Assembly: GCA_025403435.1 (NCBI GenBank)
Contig: CM046342.1
Span: 17,362,519-17,426,518 of the forward strand
DNA from: Artocarpus heterophyllus
Taxonomy: Eukaryota; Streptophyta; Magnoliopsida; Rosales; Moraceae
DNA length: 64,000 nt
Direction: 5' to 3'
Below, one piece after another: positions 32,521 through 44,993 of the stretch. The translations under genes and the position numbers were made by a program. The notes under the pieces are model-generated. The model saw only the letters and a list, made by a program, of their open reading frames with translations. It searched no databases and was not told the origin of the DNA. The number at the start of each line of letters is the position of its first letter. Position 1 is the first letter of the stretch.

Positions 32521-33951
32521 GAATAAAAAATCTCGCAAATCTTTTATTTTTCACCCGAGATTCTATAGGATAAAGTCTCAGTTTTAATTCAAATAACCCA
32601 ATAGAAAAGTTATCTGATCAAAAAAACTTTATCTAGATAATCTCTAAGAAAATAAATCAATTCTCAATAATTCTACAAGTTTATCTTGATCTACTTTATC
32701 CAAAATTAAATCAACCATTAAACAGACAAGAATTATCTGATCCCAATAATTCAACAAGTTTATCTTGAATTAATTTCTTACAAAATTAATTCAACTTATA
32801 AACAGACATGAATTATTTAATTCTTCTAAATTTTAACCAATCTGATAAATCCGACACAAGTCACCAATTATTGAAAAAACACGCCGTGTCGTTACAGTAT
32901 GTTGTGAGCTAGCAAAAGGGACCAAATGGACCTATATAGTTCAAGCTCCTGATAATTATGAAACCCAATATCCCAGATATACATTTCATAATTATCAACT
33001 CCAACGCTACTCCGCTAAAAGCTTGGAGCTGCATTCTCGAACTGCATAGAATTACGAAGCTCGTATAGCTAAGTCTCCATGACAAATCATAGTGTATCGT
33101 ATCCCCATATGATACTCCATAATCGGCTTAAGGACAAGTTCAGTCTTACCTTCTCGATTATTTTTATCTTACATTCCATTATCTCACCATCAGAAAACTT
33201 ACCATCCAAAGATAGTATACCATTTGGTTATACCTATGTATCTAAATGGTTGAGCACTCTAGTTTTCTAATTACAGGATGACGCATATAAGAGGATATCA
33301 TTACTCCTAAAGAGGAGCTATGGATTCCATATCTATGAATAACAAGTCTACGCCATCTAGAGTCATACCTCCAACGTACCGACATGCATACCACTATTAT
33401 GATGTGGGTGTCACCCTTTGGTACATCAAAAGACACAAGTCAAGACACCGGGCCCACTATCCATCTCAAGATTAAGATACAACACAAATGATTGTCTAAA
33501 GTGAATCGATTTGCTGAGACAGAATTATTAACCCAAATCAATTCACTTTATGTCCCGATCCAACACATCGTCACTTATGACAACGTGCTAATGTTTCTAT
33601 TCACGGAGTCCTCCTCCGATGGTCAAGACAAACCATCTCCCAAAAAGAATATAGACAACATAACAATCTTTGCATGAATAAAGCGCCCAACTTTATTCCC
33701 TCGATTGCAGATCGTATGATTTAGACTATCACCTTAAGAATCGTGTCTTTCGCATAATCCGTCCATCATATGCCCAATTCTTAAGGTTTAGACCGACAGT
33801 CTCAGACTATTGTTTGTTTAACATACATTCAACAAATATGAACGTAAAGAGGACAAGATTTGGTATATAAATAATGAATAAATTCTTTATTGATAAAAAT
33901 GTCTCCAAAAACTTATTACATTTTTACTCCTTAGGGCATACATGTCTAACA

Positions 33952-33956
33952 GTAGG
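33952..33956. other. Target-site duplication of copia-B1, right (GTAGG)
   Basis: It matches 21135-21139 exactly. Confidence 0.9.
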
Positions 33957-35894
33957 CACTCTCTGTTATCTTTTTAAACTAACTTGTGTTTGGTTTTCTA
34001 ATAAAGGTTCTCATTAACTAAAACATAAACAAAAAACGTGTGACATCAATCTTAAAACCGTTAATAATTAGAAAACAATATTAAAATTCTTAATTTTGCT
34101 AACTTATGCAACTTTACTTTTACTCTACCATTAGAAACTGCTATTTTAACCATTGGATTAATTTTTCAACAGTGTGAACTATGAGTTAAGAGCAATTTTG
34201 TGTTATACGCTCAAACTTTTAACGTGAACACTTATAAATCAGACATTTAAAAATAAATTCAACAATTAAATAAGTTCTTATCAGTAGTGTAAAAATAAAG
34301 TTGCAACTATAAAAGGTTTCTTTTTGTTAGTGAGGTAATTTTGATTGGAAAGGATGAAACAAAAACTAGGCGTAAAGGAGTCAAATATCCATGTTTAATT
34401 AGAAAAGCCCTTTCTTTTGGTCAAGCACCTAAGGAATTATTAGCAAAATGATGTGGTACACGTATGATAATATTATATAGCCTTGTAATTAATTGTCTAA
34501 TCCAATCCTTTTATAAATAAGCTCCATTTATATTCCAGACTTAAAAACTAAATCATTTTTTGACTTAGAACGATTGTGACGGTCAGAACGTTCAGTTGTT
34601 TTCTTTTGTTCTTTTCCTTTGTTCTTTTCTTTTTTCTAATATTGTTGGCGCCAACTTTTTGACGTTGGCATGCTCGTATTTAGTAAATAAATAAATAAAT
34701 AAATAAATATATATATATAACATAAAGCTTATTTATTGTTTATTATTGTTTTTATATATATCTTGTATTATTGTTTATATATAATAATAATAATAAAAGA
34801 TAAACTTTTGAGGTTGGCGTGTTTCAAAAGCTTATTTATTTTAATTCAAGCAGCTTATATATATGCGCATGGGAATGCTCGCAAACCAAGCAACTTTCTT
34901 AGTAAAAGCTTTCTGTGAATAAATTTAATTTAATTGCTAATTAAAAACAATCTGGTAAATGGATAAGAAGACATTGATTTTTATACATTTATTTTTATAC
35001 AGCTAGCACTACAGCTAATTATTAGTTTAAGCAAAAATTAATTAACTTCACCTACTAAGGAGTAAGTAGTACTAATGTCTAATCATGATTATTAAAGCTA
35101 GAGAAGGTGGTTTGCATGGGAATATTCGAAAAGTGTCCAGACAAATATTAATTGTTACTTTGGAAGCATGTAAATTAACTTTACATTGTTCTTGCGAGCT
35201 TTCACACTCGAGATAAATTGTGACTTTATATTTAATTATTATTATCTACATAACCCAAAAAGGAGAAAAGTTATGTCATTAAAATATGGTGAAAACTTGT
35301 GCCACATACAGTGTTGTAAGTTTCTGAACTCACATAATTCGTAGTTATGCACTTTGTATGGTCCCAAATTAACTTTTCTTTTGTGCTTTGAGAACTCAAC
35401 TTGCTTGCTCTCAAAAAACAAAATAAAAAAGTTGTTATTATATGTTGAGTTGTTCGGTAACTGTCGGTTTAAGTGTGTGTACATATATGGGCATGTTACG
35501 CAGAGCAAGTTGCTTTCGGATGTTGCTTCTGAGAGTGTTTTGATGGTTTGCTATGATTTTAATTTTTTAGAAGAACTTTCAGTTAAAATAACAAAATATG
35601 ACTTCTTAAATGAGCTTTTTTAAATAGACTTTGAAACTTCTATTATAATTTAAATAAGGAAAATTGTAAAAAAAATAGGCCAAAATCGAAGGCATTTGAA
35701 AGTAATGCAACGTAATTTAAAACATTATTAAATCATAGGTCAATCTACTTTTTTAACCTCTAAACAACTTCCAAAACAACAGCTCTGATTTGGCCATGAG
35801 GAGGCAAAGATTGGCAGCGGCACAACATGAAAAGAGCCATTTTATGGGTAATGAGATCGGCATGACGTCGGCCATGTAGAGTAAAAACAAGTCG
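33957..35894. other. Unclassified AT-rich noncoding DNA
   Basis: I see no recognisable gene. An (AAAT)n/(AT)n microsatellite is at 34684-34719, with (TAA)n runs near 34783. Frames of 60-89 codons here have no family features. The last 140 bp (from about 35760) are less AT-rich and continue across the gypsy-A2 insertion at 44994. Confidence 0.5.
34684..34719. repeat. Microsatellite (TAAA)n followed by (TA)n
   Basis: An uninterrupted run of AAAT-type tetranucleotides passes into TA dinucleotides. Confidence 0.9.
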
Positions 35895-35899
35895 TCGAT
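35895..35899. other. Target-site duplication of gypsy-A2, left (TCGAT)
   Basis: TCGAT occurs here and at 44989-44993, flanking TGTAACACC...GCGTGACA exactly. Confidence 0.93.
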
Positions 35900-38038
35900 T
35901 GTAACACCCCGAAATTTATTTAATGTTAAATGTAATATAAATGATGGATTAGTGTGTCATAATTAACGTTTTAACATTAATTAGATTATTTGGTTGGATT
36001 TTAAATTTTTGGTTGTTTTGTTAAATTGATGTGTTCAAAAGATTTCTTATTGTTTTAAAATGATGTTTTGAGTTTTAAAACACAACAATTTGTAAAATGT
36101 TAAAAATACTCCGTTTTGCAAAACCGTGAGCGGCACATGGTTTTCGCATAGTAAAACCGCCCACCGATTTTCTCTATTTATTTCCCTCTTCTCTCTCTCT
36201 CTCCTCACACTCCCGCAAGCTCTCTCTCTCTTCCTCTTGATATCTCTCGGCAGCTCTCTCTCTCTACATCTCTCTCTCAAATTTTTGAAACCACATTCGA
36301 ATCCAAGCTTCGGGACAGCAAGGAGGAAGCTCGGGGACGTGATTCGGCAACCGAGAACGCGGATTGAAGCTTCGATTCGAGGTTAGATTCGAAATTTCTA
36401 AACTTTTTACAAAATTTTCAATTTTGTGTGTTTTTGAAATCTAGGCTTGTTTAAGCTTAGAAAACCGTGGATTTGTGTTAAATGAACTTAGAACAACTAG
36501 AATCTAAGCTTAGATTGAAGAAAAACGGATTGGATTCAAGATTTTTCATTTTTCCCCTCATTTTCTCATTTTCAGATTTTTGAGGATTTTGAGTCAAAAT
36601 CTTGTTTAAATGAGTCCAAACATGTTTTAGTATGTTTTTCTATCAACTATGATTGTTTTTCATGCGTAGGATTTGAGAAAAACAGGTTAGAACCAAGATT
36701 TGGATTTTGGGGATCGAGAAACCCGTGGCTGGGATTTCTGAATTTTCCCAGTTCGGCAGGCCGAACTGTGTGTTCGGCAGGCCGGAGTGATGATCGGCAG
36801 GCCGGTGTTCTTCCGAACGGCAGGCCGAATCTGGGGAAATGTTCGGCAGGCCGAACTGTGCAGTTCGGCAGGCCAAAGCAGGGCGTCCGGCAGGCCGACC
36901 GAGGCATGGAAAATTTTGTGATTTTTACCCGTTTTTATTGTTTTGAACCCAGATTTAAATCCCAACCTTATAAAATGATTTTAAAGGTACAAATGGCACA
37001 CTAGGACATCATGAAATGATTTAGTAACATAGAATGTCTCAAACTAGATATTGATCGACTTAGTTTGTATCTAGGATCGTTCGTGGTTCCGTGGAGCTAA
37101 CGTATAGCGGACCGAGATTACGGTGTGGGGTACCGGCACGAATATTGAGGTAGGACTTCTATCCTATTTCTTTGGTAGCCTGGTTTTGAAATGATTTGGC
37201 TTTGAAAAGGATTTCTATCAAATGTTTTCAACGGTTGTTTGAAAATGGTTTTATCAGTTATATTTTAATATACCGTGATTATGAAATGAACTTCATAATG
37301 AACGTAATTGAAAACACTCGGTAATTGGGTTTTGAATGATAATGATAATAAACACAAAGGCATGATGCCATATCAGAGATCGGGTCGTGTAGCGATCGAC
37401 CTTGGGGGCAGGTCCCAAAACCCAGCTGGGCCACTACGGTGGTGATATCATGGTTTGCCTAGGTAAAAGTAAAATGGTGTTTTGATTTGACGAGTGGACT
37501 GTTCTGTGACAGAACGGTTCTACTCAAATTATTTATTTATTTATTTAAGTTTCCTTTTGAATAGCTTCTAACGATACTATGTTTCTTTGCATTAAATGAT
37601 TTTATAAAACATAGTCCTACTGAGCCTTTCGCTCACGTTTTATTGTTTTAAATTTCCCCCCTTCTAGGTGGTTTCCCATTTAGGTTTGGAGAAGATTCTT
37701 CGGACCGAACTCAGGAGCAATAGGAGAATTTATTTATATTCTGTATTATTAATCAAGACATGTAAGACTTAACTTTTTTTGTACTTGGACTGTAATTGTA
37801 TTTATGATATTGTTAGAATCATGTGTGTGCACAAGTTGTGGGTTGTGGAACCCATATTCGCGGTTTTTATTTAATTTTTATTACCTGCTTAATATTTATA
37901 AATTCTTTCATAAAATGTGGTGGAAAATCTTCTTAATTTTTATTTAATCTGATTCTCAAACTCTCGATTTTTATTAGATTTTTGTTTAATTAATCTAAAT
38001 ATTCTGCCACGTCACCTCCCCTACTCCGGGGCGTGACA
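35900..38038 (+). repeat. gypsy-A2 5' LTR (2139 bp)
   Basis: It starts TGTAACACCCCGAAA and ends GGGGCGTGACA, directly before the primer-binding site region. It has seven palindrome units at 36752-36901 and the stem-loop at 37621-37635. Confidence 0.93.
36752..36901 (+). repeat. Palindrome cluster, 7 units
   Basis: The unit order follows the eight-unit cluster at 10504, with one fewer CCGGCAGGCCGAAC unit near the end. Confidence 0.85.
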
Positions 38039-38041
38039 GAA

Positions 38042-38053
38042 TGGTATCAGAAC
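38042..38053 (+). other. gypsy-A2 primer-binding site, one mismatch
   Basis: TGGTATCAGAAC differs from TGGTATCAGAGC at 4910 by one G to A change. Confidence 0.85.
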
Positions 38054-38142
38054 TCAAGGTTATGAACTTTGGGAATTGTGCTCATATAGGTTTGACAATG
38101 AAATACCTCTGACAGTCCAATTTTGTTTTCAGAAGTGAGAGA

Positions 38143-41100
38143 ATGGCACCTAGACGTCGTTCGACTGCTGACGCCGAGTTCGGAAATGATGAAAGCATGA
38201 TGAGGTCTATGTTTGCTGCTTCCGGCAGATGGCAGCCAGGGCTAGACCGGAAGACTCCAGTGTTGGTAGTCGGCATGCTTTCTTTAAAGAATTTCGGCGG
38301 GCGTCTATTCTGACTTTTGATGGCAATGGGGATCCGCAGTTAGCAGAGCATTGGTTGGATTCAATCTTGAAGCATCTGGATACTCTCGGTGTGCCTGATG
38401 AGTATCGTGTGGAGTTTACGGCATATAAGCTCGAGGGTGGCGCTAACACCTGGTGGAAACAAACTAAGCGTCTGGAGCGCGGTGGCGATATCGGTTGGGA
38501 CAAGTTTGAGGAGCTATTCTATGATCGGTATTTTCTGCAGGGGTATAGAGACCAGAAGGCAGCTGAGTTTTATAGATTGCAGTAGGGTGATATGTCAGTT
38601 CGGGAGTATGAGGCAAAATTTAACGAGTTGACTAGGTTTGCTCCGTCAACGGTGGCATCGGAGCGTGAGAAATGTATCAAGTTCCAGGAAGGGCTCAAGG
38701 CTCCTATTCGGCGGCAGTTGGTTGCTCTACGGCATAGGAGTTTCGAAGAGCTTGTGTCATCGGCGATCTCCGTGGAGAATGATTATGTGCAATATTGTGA
38801 GGATCGAGCCAAGGCTTCAGGAGGACCGCAGAGGAGTGGTAGGAAGAGCACCAGTAGTCGTCCAGCTTCAGGGAAAGGCAAGCAAGGCGGTGCGACCAGT
38901 GGCAGTAGCAGTTCGTCTAGCAGCGGGCGTAGCAATCCCTACAGCTTTCATTGTCATTTCTGTCAGCAGCCCGGAAACATCAAGAGGAATTGCCCGATCA
39001 GGAGTGCTCGTCCTGGATCTCAGACCGGGGAGGATGCCAGTCGTTCATCTCAGCCTCAGCCTCAGACCCTACCTCCGCCTCAGCAATACCCGCAGTTGCA
39101 GTATCCCCAATTCTCTCCTCAGCAGTTCTCATATCCGACACGGGGGCAGTAGCCGCAGCATTTTCAGCGCAGTGTCCCTCAGTATCGAGCGCCGAGTACA
39201 GGCAGTGTGCAGTCATCTCCATCCCAGCAACATCGGCAGAGTATTCCAGGACCCAGCAATGTTGGTAGAGGAAAAGGGAAGGCGCCAGTGCAGGTTCATG
39301 CAATGGCATCAGGTGGTTCAGATTCTCAGACTGGTAACGCGGTTGTCGATGGTATGATCTTGGTTTCTAGATCTTTAGCCCGAGTTTATTTGATACCAGT
39401 GCCTCTCATTCTCTCATTTCGAGTTCTTTTGTACATGCCTTGGGATTAGAGGTAGAAGAGTTTAATGAACCCCTAGTCATAACTTCTCCCTTGGGGCGGG
39501 TGTGTGTGAATTGTATGTGTAAATCATGTAAAATAAAGATTGGGGATGAGATTTTGAAAAGTGATTTGATTATACTCCCCATGAGTTCCTATGATGTAAT
39601 CCTAGGGATGGACTGGTTGTCCAGGTATAGTGCAGTCATGGACTGCCAACTTAGAAAAGTGACCCTAGTGTCTGATAGGGGGACGATAATCACTTACCAA
39701 GGTGGTGGTGATTGGTTAATGAGTGAGCGCCTTATAAAGTCGTGTTTAGGAGGGCGAAGGAATCTAGATTGTTGTGCTTTTCTTGCCAATCTAGATTGCA
39801 AGCCCTATGTTTCAAGTGGCAGTGTAGCGATTTCGGTGGTTGATGAGTTCGAGGATGTTTTCCCCGACGAGTTGCTAGGATTACCACCGCATCAGAAGAT
39901 TGAGTTTGGTATCGAGTTGTTTCCAGGGACAGCACCGATTTCGATGGCACCTTATCGGATGGCCCCGACAGAAATGAAGGAATTGAGGAAGCAACTTCAG
40001 GAGCTTGCTGATAAAGGATATATTCGAAATAGCACATCTCCGTGGGGAGCACCAGTTTTGTTCGCTAAAAAGCACGATGGGACTTTCAGGTTATGTGTGG
40101 ATTATCGGCAGCTGAATCGTGTTACAGTGAAGAACAAGTATCCCTTGCCTAGGATTGATGAGCTATTTGATCAATTGGGAGGTTCGCGATACTTCTCGAA
40201 GATTGATTTGCGTTCAGGTTATCATCAGCTCAGGATCAAGGAAGAGGATATTCCCAAGATAGCATTTAGGACTCGGTATGGGCATTTTGAGTTTCTGGTT
40301 ATGTCGTTTGGGTTGACGAATGCTCCAGCAGCTTTTATGGATCTGATGAACAGGATATTTAGGCCGTATCTGGATCAGTTTGTGATCGTGTTCATCGATG
40401 ATATTCTTGTGTATTCTAAGACTTGGGAGGAGCATGAGCAGCATCTTCGAATCGTGCTTCAAACTTTGCGGGAGCACCAGTTGTATGCTAAGAGGGAAAA
40501 GTGTGAGTTCTGGTTGACTGAGGTCAAGTTTCTGGGTCATGTCATCTCGGAGCATGGTATTTCAGTGGATCCGTCCGAGATTGAAGCTATATTGGAATGG
40601 GAACGACCAAGGAATGTAGCGGAGATTCGCAACTTCTTAGGTCTTGCTGGATATTACAGAAAATTTGTAAATGATTTTTCGAAGATTGCAGCTCCGTTGA
40701 CGAGATTGATCAAGAAAAACGTCAGGTTTGAGTGGGATGAAGATTGTGAGCTTGCTTTTCAGGAATTGAAGAACCGGTTGACTTCAGCTCCAGTATTAGT
40801 TATTCCTAGTAGTTACGAGCCGTATGAGGTTTATGCGGATGCTTTAGGGCGTGGACTTGGATGCGTGTTGATGCAGCATGGACGTGTAGTTGCGTACGGA
40901 TCGAGACAGTTACGACCTCACGAGCGAAACTATCCTATTCATGATTTAGAGCTTGCGGCGGTGGTCTACGCGCTGAAGATTTGGAGATGTTACTTGTATG
41001 GAGCAACGTTTCAGGTCTTCTCCGATCACAAGAGTTTGAGGTATTTGTTCACTTAGAGGGATCTCAACTTGAGGCAGCGCAGATGGGTGGAGTACATGGA

Positions 41101-42733
41101 AGATTATGATTTCGCGTTGCAGTATCATCCCGGGAAAGCTAATGTGGTCGCGGACGCGCTTAGCAGGAAGTCTTCAGGGATTCTCACTTGTTTGATTTTT
41201 GAGGACTGGAGCAGGGATGCAATAGTGAGTGAGTATCGGCTACTGTATCACGAGGACGGTGATCGAGTTTCGTTATATCATGTGGAAGCGACTCCAGCTC
41301 TTGTTCGGATGGTGAAGCAAAGTCAGTGGCAAGATCGACATTTGCAGGGGATTTGGTCGCGGATTCAGAACGGGGAGCAGTTTGAAGAATGGAGCGTGCA
41401 TGCAGATGGATCGTTGTACTTTCAAGAGCGTCTTGCAGTTCCAGTTATCGCTGAGGTGACGAAAGCCGTTCTAGACAAAGCTCATAGGTCTCAGTTTGCT
41501 ATTCATCCAAGGAGCACCAAGATGTATCGTGATTTGAAGAGGCAGTATTGGTGGAGAAGCATGAAGAAAGATGTTCGCGAGTACGTGGCTAAGTGTTCGA
41601 CGTGTCTTCAGGTGAAAGCTGAGCATCAGAAGCCTGCAGGTCAGCTTCAGCCGCTTCCTATTCCAGGGTGGAAATGGGAGCATGTGACGATGGATTTCCT
41701 CACAGGTTTGCTGAGGACGGAGCAGCGGCACGATGCAGTTTGGGTTGTGGTCGATAGGTTGACGAAATTGGCGCATTTTATTCCGTTTAGGTCGACGTGT
41801 TCCAGGAAGATTCTCGGGGAGTTGTATATGCAGACCGTTGTGAGGTTGCGTGGAGTTCCTTTGTCCATCACCTCTGATTGAGACACCATGTTTAATGCTA
41901 AGTACTGGAGGAGTTTTCAGGAGGCTTTGGGTACGGATTTGAACTTCAGTACGGCGTTTCATCCTCAGACTGATGGACAGTCTGAGTGGGTTATTCAGGT
42001 TCTCGAGGATATGTTGCGTGCTTGTGCGTTGGACTTCGGCTAGAATTGGATGCAATGTTTGCATTTGGCGGAGTTCGCGTACAACAACAGTTATTAGGCG
42101 AGTATCGGTATGGCACCATTTGAGGCATTGTATGAGCGACCGTGTCGGTCACCTGTGTGTTGGGCCTAGTCGGAGGATAGAGTTATTCTTGGGCCGGATG
42201 AGATTCGTGACAGCAACGAGAAAGTCGCAGTGATTCGAGGTCGGTTGAGAGCAGCTCAGAGTCGGAAGAAGAGTTACGCAGATAGGAGACGTAGACCCTT
42301 AGAATTCGCGGTTGGAGATTTTGTTCTCTTGAGGGTGTCGCCTCGTAAGGAAACTATGCGGTTCGGGGTGAGTGGAAAGCTTGCGCCGAGGTATATTGGG
42401 CCGTTCGAGATCACTCAGCGTGTTGGTGTGGTCGCTTATCGGCTTAATCTTCCGCCCGAACTTTCTCATGTGCACGATGTGTTTCATGTGTCGATGCTTA
42501 GGAAATGTCTGCCTGGGCAGAATAAGATAGTTTCGTTTTGCGATGTACAGGTTCAGGAGGATACGACGTACGAAGAAGTGCCGATTCAGATTATCGACCG
42601 GAAAATGATTAGTTTGCGTCGTCGTGAGATACCGTTGGTAAAAGTCGTGTGGCAGCATCATGGGGTTGATGAAGCTACTTGGGAATTAGAGTCGAGTATG
42701 CGGGAATTGTATCCGCATTTGTTTTGTTTTTGA
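38143..42733 (+). pseudogene. gypsy-A2 Gag-Pol pseudogene
   Basis: This is collinear with the intact gene at 5012-9604 from its ATG to its TGA. Lesions I can place are: a 1-bp loss near 38220; TAG at 38583 (Gln codon in the intact copy); TAG at 39150 (Gln); a 1-bp loss near 39384 just before the protease motif, which itself reads D-T-S-A; TAG at 41054 (Gln); TGA at 41879 (Arg, next to the second integrase Asp); TAG at 42041 (Gly); TAG at 42095 (Gln); and TAG at 42167 (Glu). The zinc knuckle reads PGNIKRNC, with its His replaced by Asn. Long open stretches remain, the largest at 39440-41056, including an intact FIDD reverse transcriptase motif. No full-length protein can be made. Confidence 0.95.
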
Positions 42734-42768
42734 GATGAGTTGTAAATTTCGAGGGCGAAATTTCTTTT

Positions 42769-42781
42769 AGGGGTAGAGAGT
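42769..42781 (+). other. gypsy-A2 polypurine tract
   Basis: AGGGGTAGAGAGT precedes TGTAACGCC. It has one G to A change within the tract and a T at its last position compared with 9640-9652. Confidence 0.82.
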
Positions 42782-44988
42782 TGTAACGCCCCGAAATTTA
42801 TTTAATGTTAAATGTAATATAAATGATGGATTAGTGTGCCATAATTAACGTTTTAACATTAATTAGATTATTTGGTTGGATTTTGAATTTTTGGTTGTTT
42901 TGTTAAATTGATGTGTTCAAAAGATTTCTTATTGTTTTAAAATGATGTTTTGAGTTTTAAAACACAACAATTTGTAAAATGTTAAAAATACTCCGTTTTG
43001 CAAAACCGTGGGTGGCACATGGTTTTCGCACAGTAAAACCGCCCACCGATTTTCTCTATTTATTTCCCTCTTCTCTCTCTCTCTCCTCACACTCCCGCAA
43101 GCTCTCTCTCTCTTCCTCTTGATATCTCTCGGCAGCTCTCTCTCTCTACATCTCTCTCTCAAATTTTTGAAACCACATTCGAATCCAAGCTTCGGGACAG
43201 CAAGGAGGAAGCTCGGGGACGTGATTCGGCAACCGAGAACGCGGATTGAAGCTTCGATTCGAGGTTAGATTCGAAATTTCTAAACTTTTTACAAAATTTT
43301 CAATTTTGTGTGTTTTTGAAATCTAGGTTTGTTTAAGCTTAGAAAACCATGGATTTGTGTTAAATGAACTTAGAACAACTAGAATCTAAGCTTAGATTGA
43401 AGAAAAACGGATTGGATTCAAGATTTTTCATTTTTCCCCTCATTTTCTCATTTTCGGATTTTTGAGGATTTTGAGTCAAAATCTTGTTTAAATGAGTCCA
43501 AACATGTTTTAGTATGTTTTTCTATCAACTATGATTGTTTTTCATGCCTGGGATTTGAGAAAAACAGGTTAGAACCAAGATTTGGATTTTGGGGATCGAA
43601 AAACCCGTGGCTGGGATTTCTGGATTTTCTCAGTTCGGCAGGCCGAACTGTGTGTTCGGCAGGCCGGAGTGATGATCGACAGGCCGGTGTTCTTCCGACC
43701 GGCAGGCCGAATCTGGAGAAATATTCGGCAGGCCGAACCTTGCTTCCGGCAGGCTGAACTGTGCAGTTCGGCAGGCCGAACCTTGCTTCCGGCAGGCTGA
43801 ACTGTGCAGTTCGGCAGGCCGAAGCAGGGCGTCCGGTAGGCCGACCGAGGCATGAAAAATTTTGTGATTTTTACCCGTTTTTACTGTTTTGAACCCAGAT
43901 TTAAATCCCAACCTTATAAAATGATTTTAAAGTTACAAATGGCACACTAGGACATCATGAAATGATTTAGTAACATAGAATGTCTCAAACTATATATTGA
44001 TCGACTTAGTTTGTATCTAGGATCGTTCGTGGTTCCGTGGAGCTAACGTATAGCGGACCGGGATTACGGTGTGGGGTACCGGCATGAATATTGAGGTAGG
44101 ACTTCTATCCTATTTCTTTGGTAGCTTGGTTTTGAAATGATTTGGCTTTGAAAAGGATTTCTATCAAATGTTTTCAACAGTTGTTTGAAAATGGTTTTAT
44201 CGGTTATATTTTAATATACCGTGATTATGAAATGAACTTCATAATGAACGTAATTGAAAACACTCGGTAATTGGGTTTTGAATGATAATGATAATAAACA
44301 CAAAGGCATGATGCCATATCAGAGATCGGGTCGTGTAGCGATCGACCTTGGGGGCAGGTCCCGAAACCCAGCTGGGCCACTACGGTGGTGATATCATGGT
44401 TTGCCTAGGTAAAAGTAAAATGGTGTTTTGATTTGACGAGTGGACTGTTCTGTGACAGAATGGTTCTACTCAAATTATTTATTTATTTATTTATTTAAGT
44501 TTCCTTTTGAATAGCTTCTAACGATACTATGTTTCTTTGCATTAAATGATTTTATAAAACATAGTCCTACTGAGCCTTTCGCTCACGTTTTATTGTTTTA
44601 AATTTCCCCCCTTCTAGGTGGTTTCCCATTTAGGTTTGGAGAAGATTCTTCGGACCGAACTCAGGAGCAATAGGAGAATTTATTTATATTCTGTATTATT
44701 AATCAAGGCATGTAAGACTTAACTTTATTTGTACTTGGACTGTAATTGTATTTATGATATTGTTAGAATCATGTGTGTGCACAAGTTGTGGGTTGTGGAA
44801 CCCATATTCGTGGTTTTTATTTAACTTTTATTACCTGCTTAATATTTATAAATTCTTTCATAAAATGTGGTGGAAAATCTTCTTAATTTTTATTTAATCT
44901 GATTCTCAAACTCTCGATTTTTATTAGATTTTTGTTTAATTAATCTAAATATTCCGCCACGTCACCTCCCCTACTCCGGGGCGTGACA
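42782..44988 (+). repeat. gypsy-A2 3' LTR (2207 bp)
   Basis: It starts TGTAACGCCCCGAAA and ends GGGGCGTGACA. It is longer than its partner mainly because the palindrome cluster at 43634-43846 has ten units, including an immediate duplication of a two-unit block. Confidence 0.93.
43634..43846 (+). repeat. Palindrome cluster, 10 units, with internal block duplication
   Basis: The block CCTTGCTTCCGGCAGGCTGA plus the following CAGTTCGGCAGGCCGAA unit occurs twice in a row (about 43738-43825). The shared variant GGCAGGCTGA marks the copy event. Confidence 0.88.
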
Positions 44989-44993
44989 TCGAT
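44989..44993. other. Target-site duplication of gypsy-A2, right (TCGAT)
   Basis: It matches 35895-35899 exactly. Confidence 0.93.

Larger units (their letters stand above)
21140..33951 (-). mobile_element. Ty1/copia element copia-B1 with nested solo LTR
   Basis: Read on the minus strand the order is LTR (33951-31921), primer-binding site, a leader of about 1.66 kb, gag, protease, integrase, reverse transcriptase, RNase H, polypurine tract, LTR (23157-21140). The order integrase before reverse transcriptase defines Ty1/copia. GTAGG is duplicated at both ends. A 3116-bp solo LTR of another family interrupts it at 23845-26960; without that insert and its duplicated 5 bp the element is about 9.69 kb. 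Motif contexts in Gag and RNase H resemble the Tork/TAR/Angela group, which I assign only tentatively. The coding region is broken, so the copy is not autonomous. Confidence 0.92.
31921..33951 (-). repeat. copia-B1 5' LTR (2031 bp)
   Basis: In element sense it starts TGTTAGACATGTATGCCC at 33951 and ends CCAACA at 31921. The TATA box TATAAATA is at 32313-32320. Four regular palindrome units (32438-32520) of about 21 bp lie just upstream of it. This places the transcription start roughly 1.66 kb into the LTR. Confidence 0.92.
35900..44988 (+). mobile_element. Complete, decayed Ty3/gypsy element (gypsy-A2, 9089 bp)
   Basis: LTR, primer-binding site, gag-pol pseudogene, polypurine tract and LTR are all present and bounded by TCGAT on both sides. 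It is the same family as 1-11814 and collinear with it, but a separate insertion. Gag-pol carries at least seven stop codons and two or more frameshifts, so it is older and not autonomous. Its intact termini and primer sites could still allow mobilisation by proteins from another copy; this is inference. Confidence 0.95.

Noticed and set aside
3688..43846. CRISPR-like look of the GGCAGGCCGA clusters (short palindromic repeats with spacers)
   Set aside because: Spacers are 6-16 bp and irregular, units vary, the clusters lie inside LTRs of plant retrotransposons and no cas-like gene is present.
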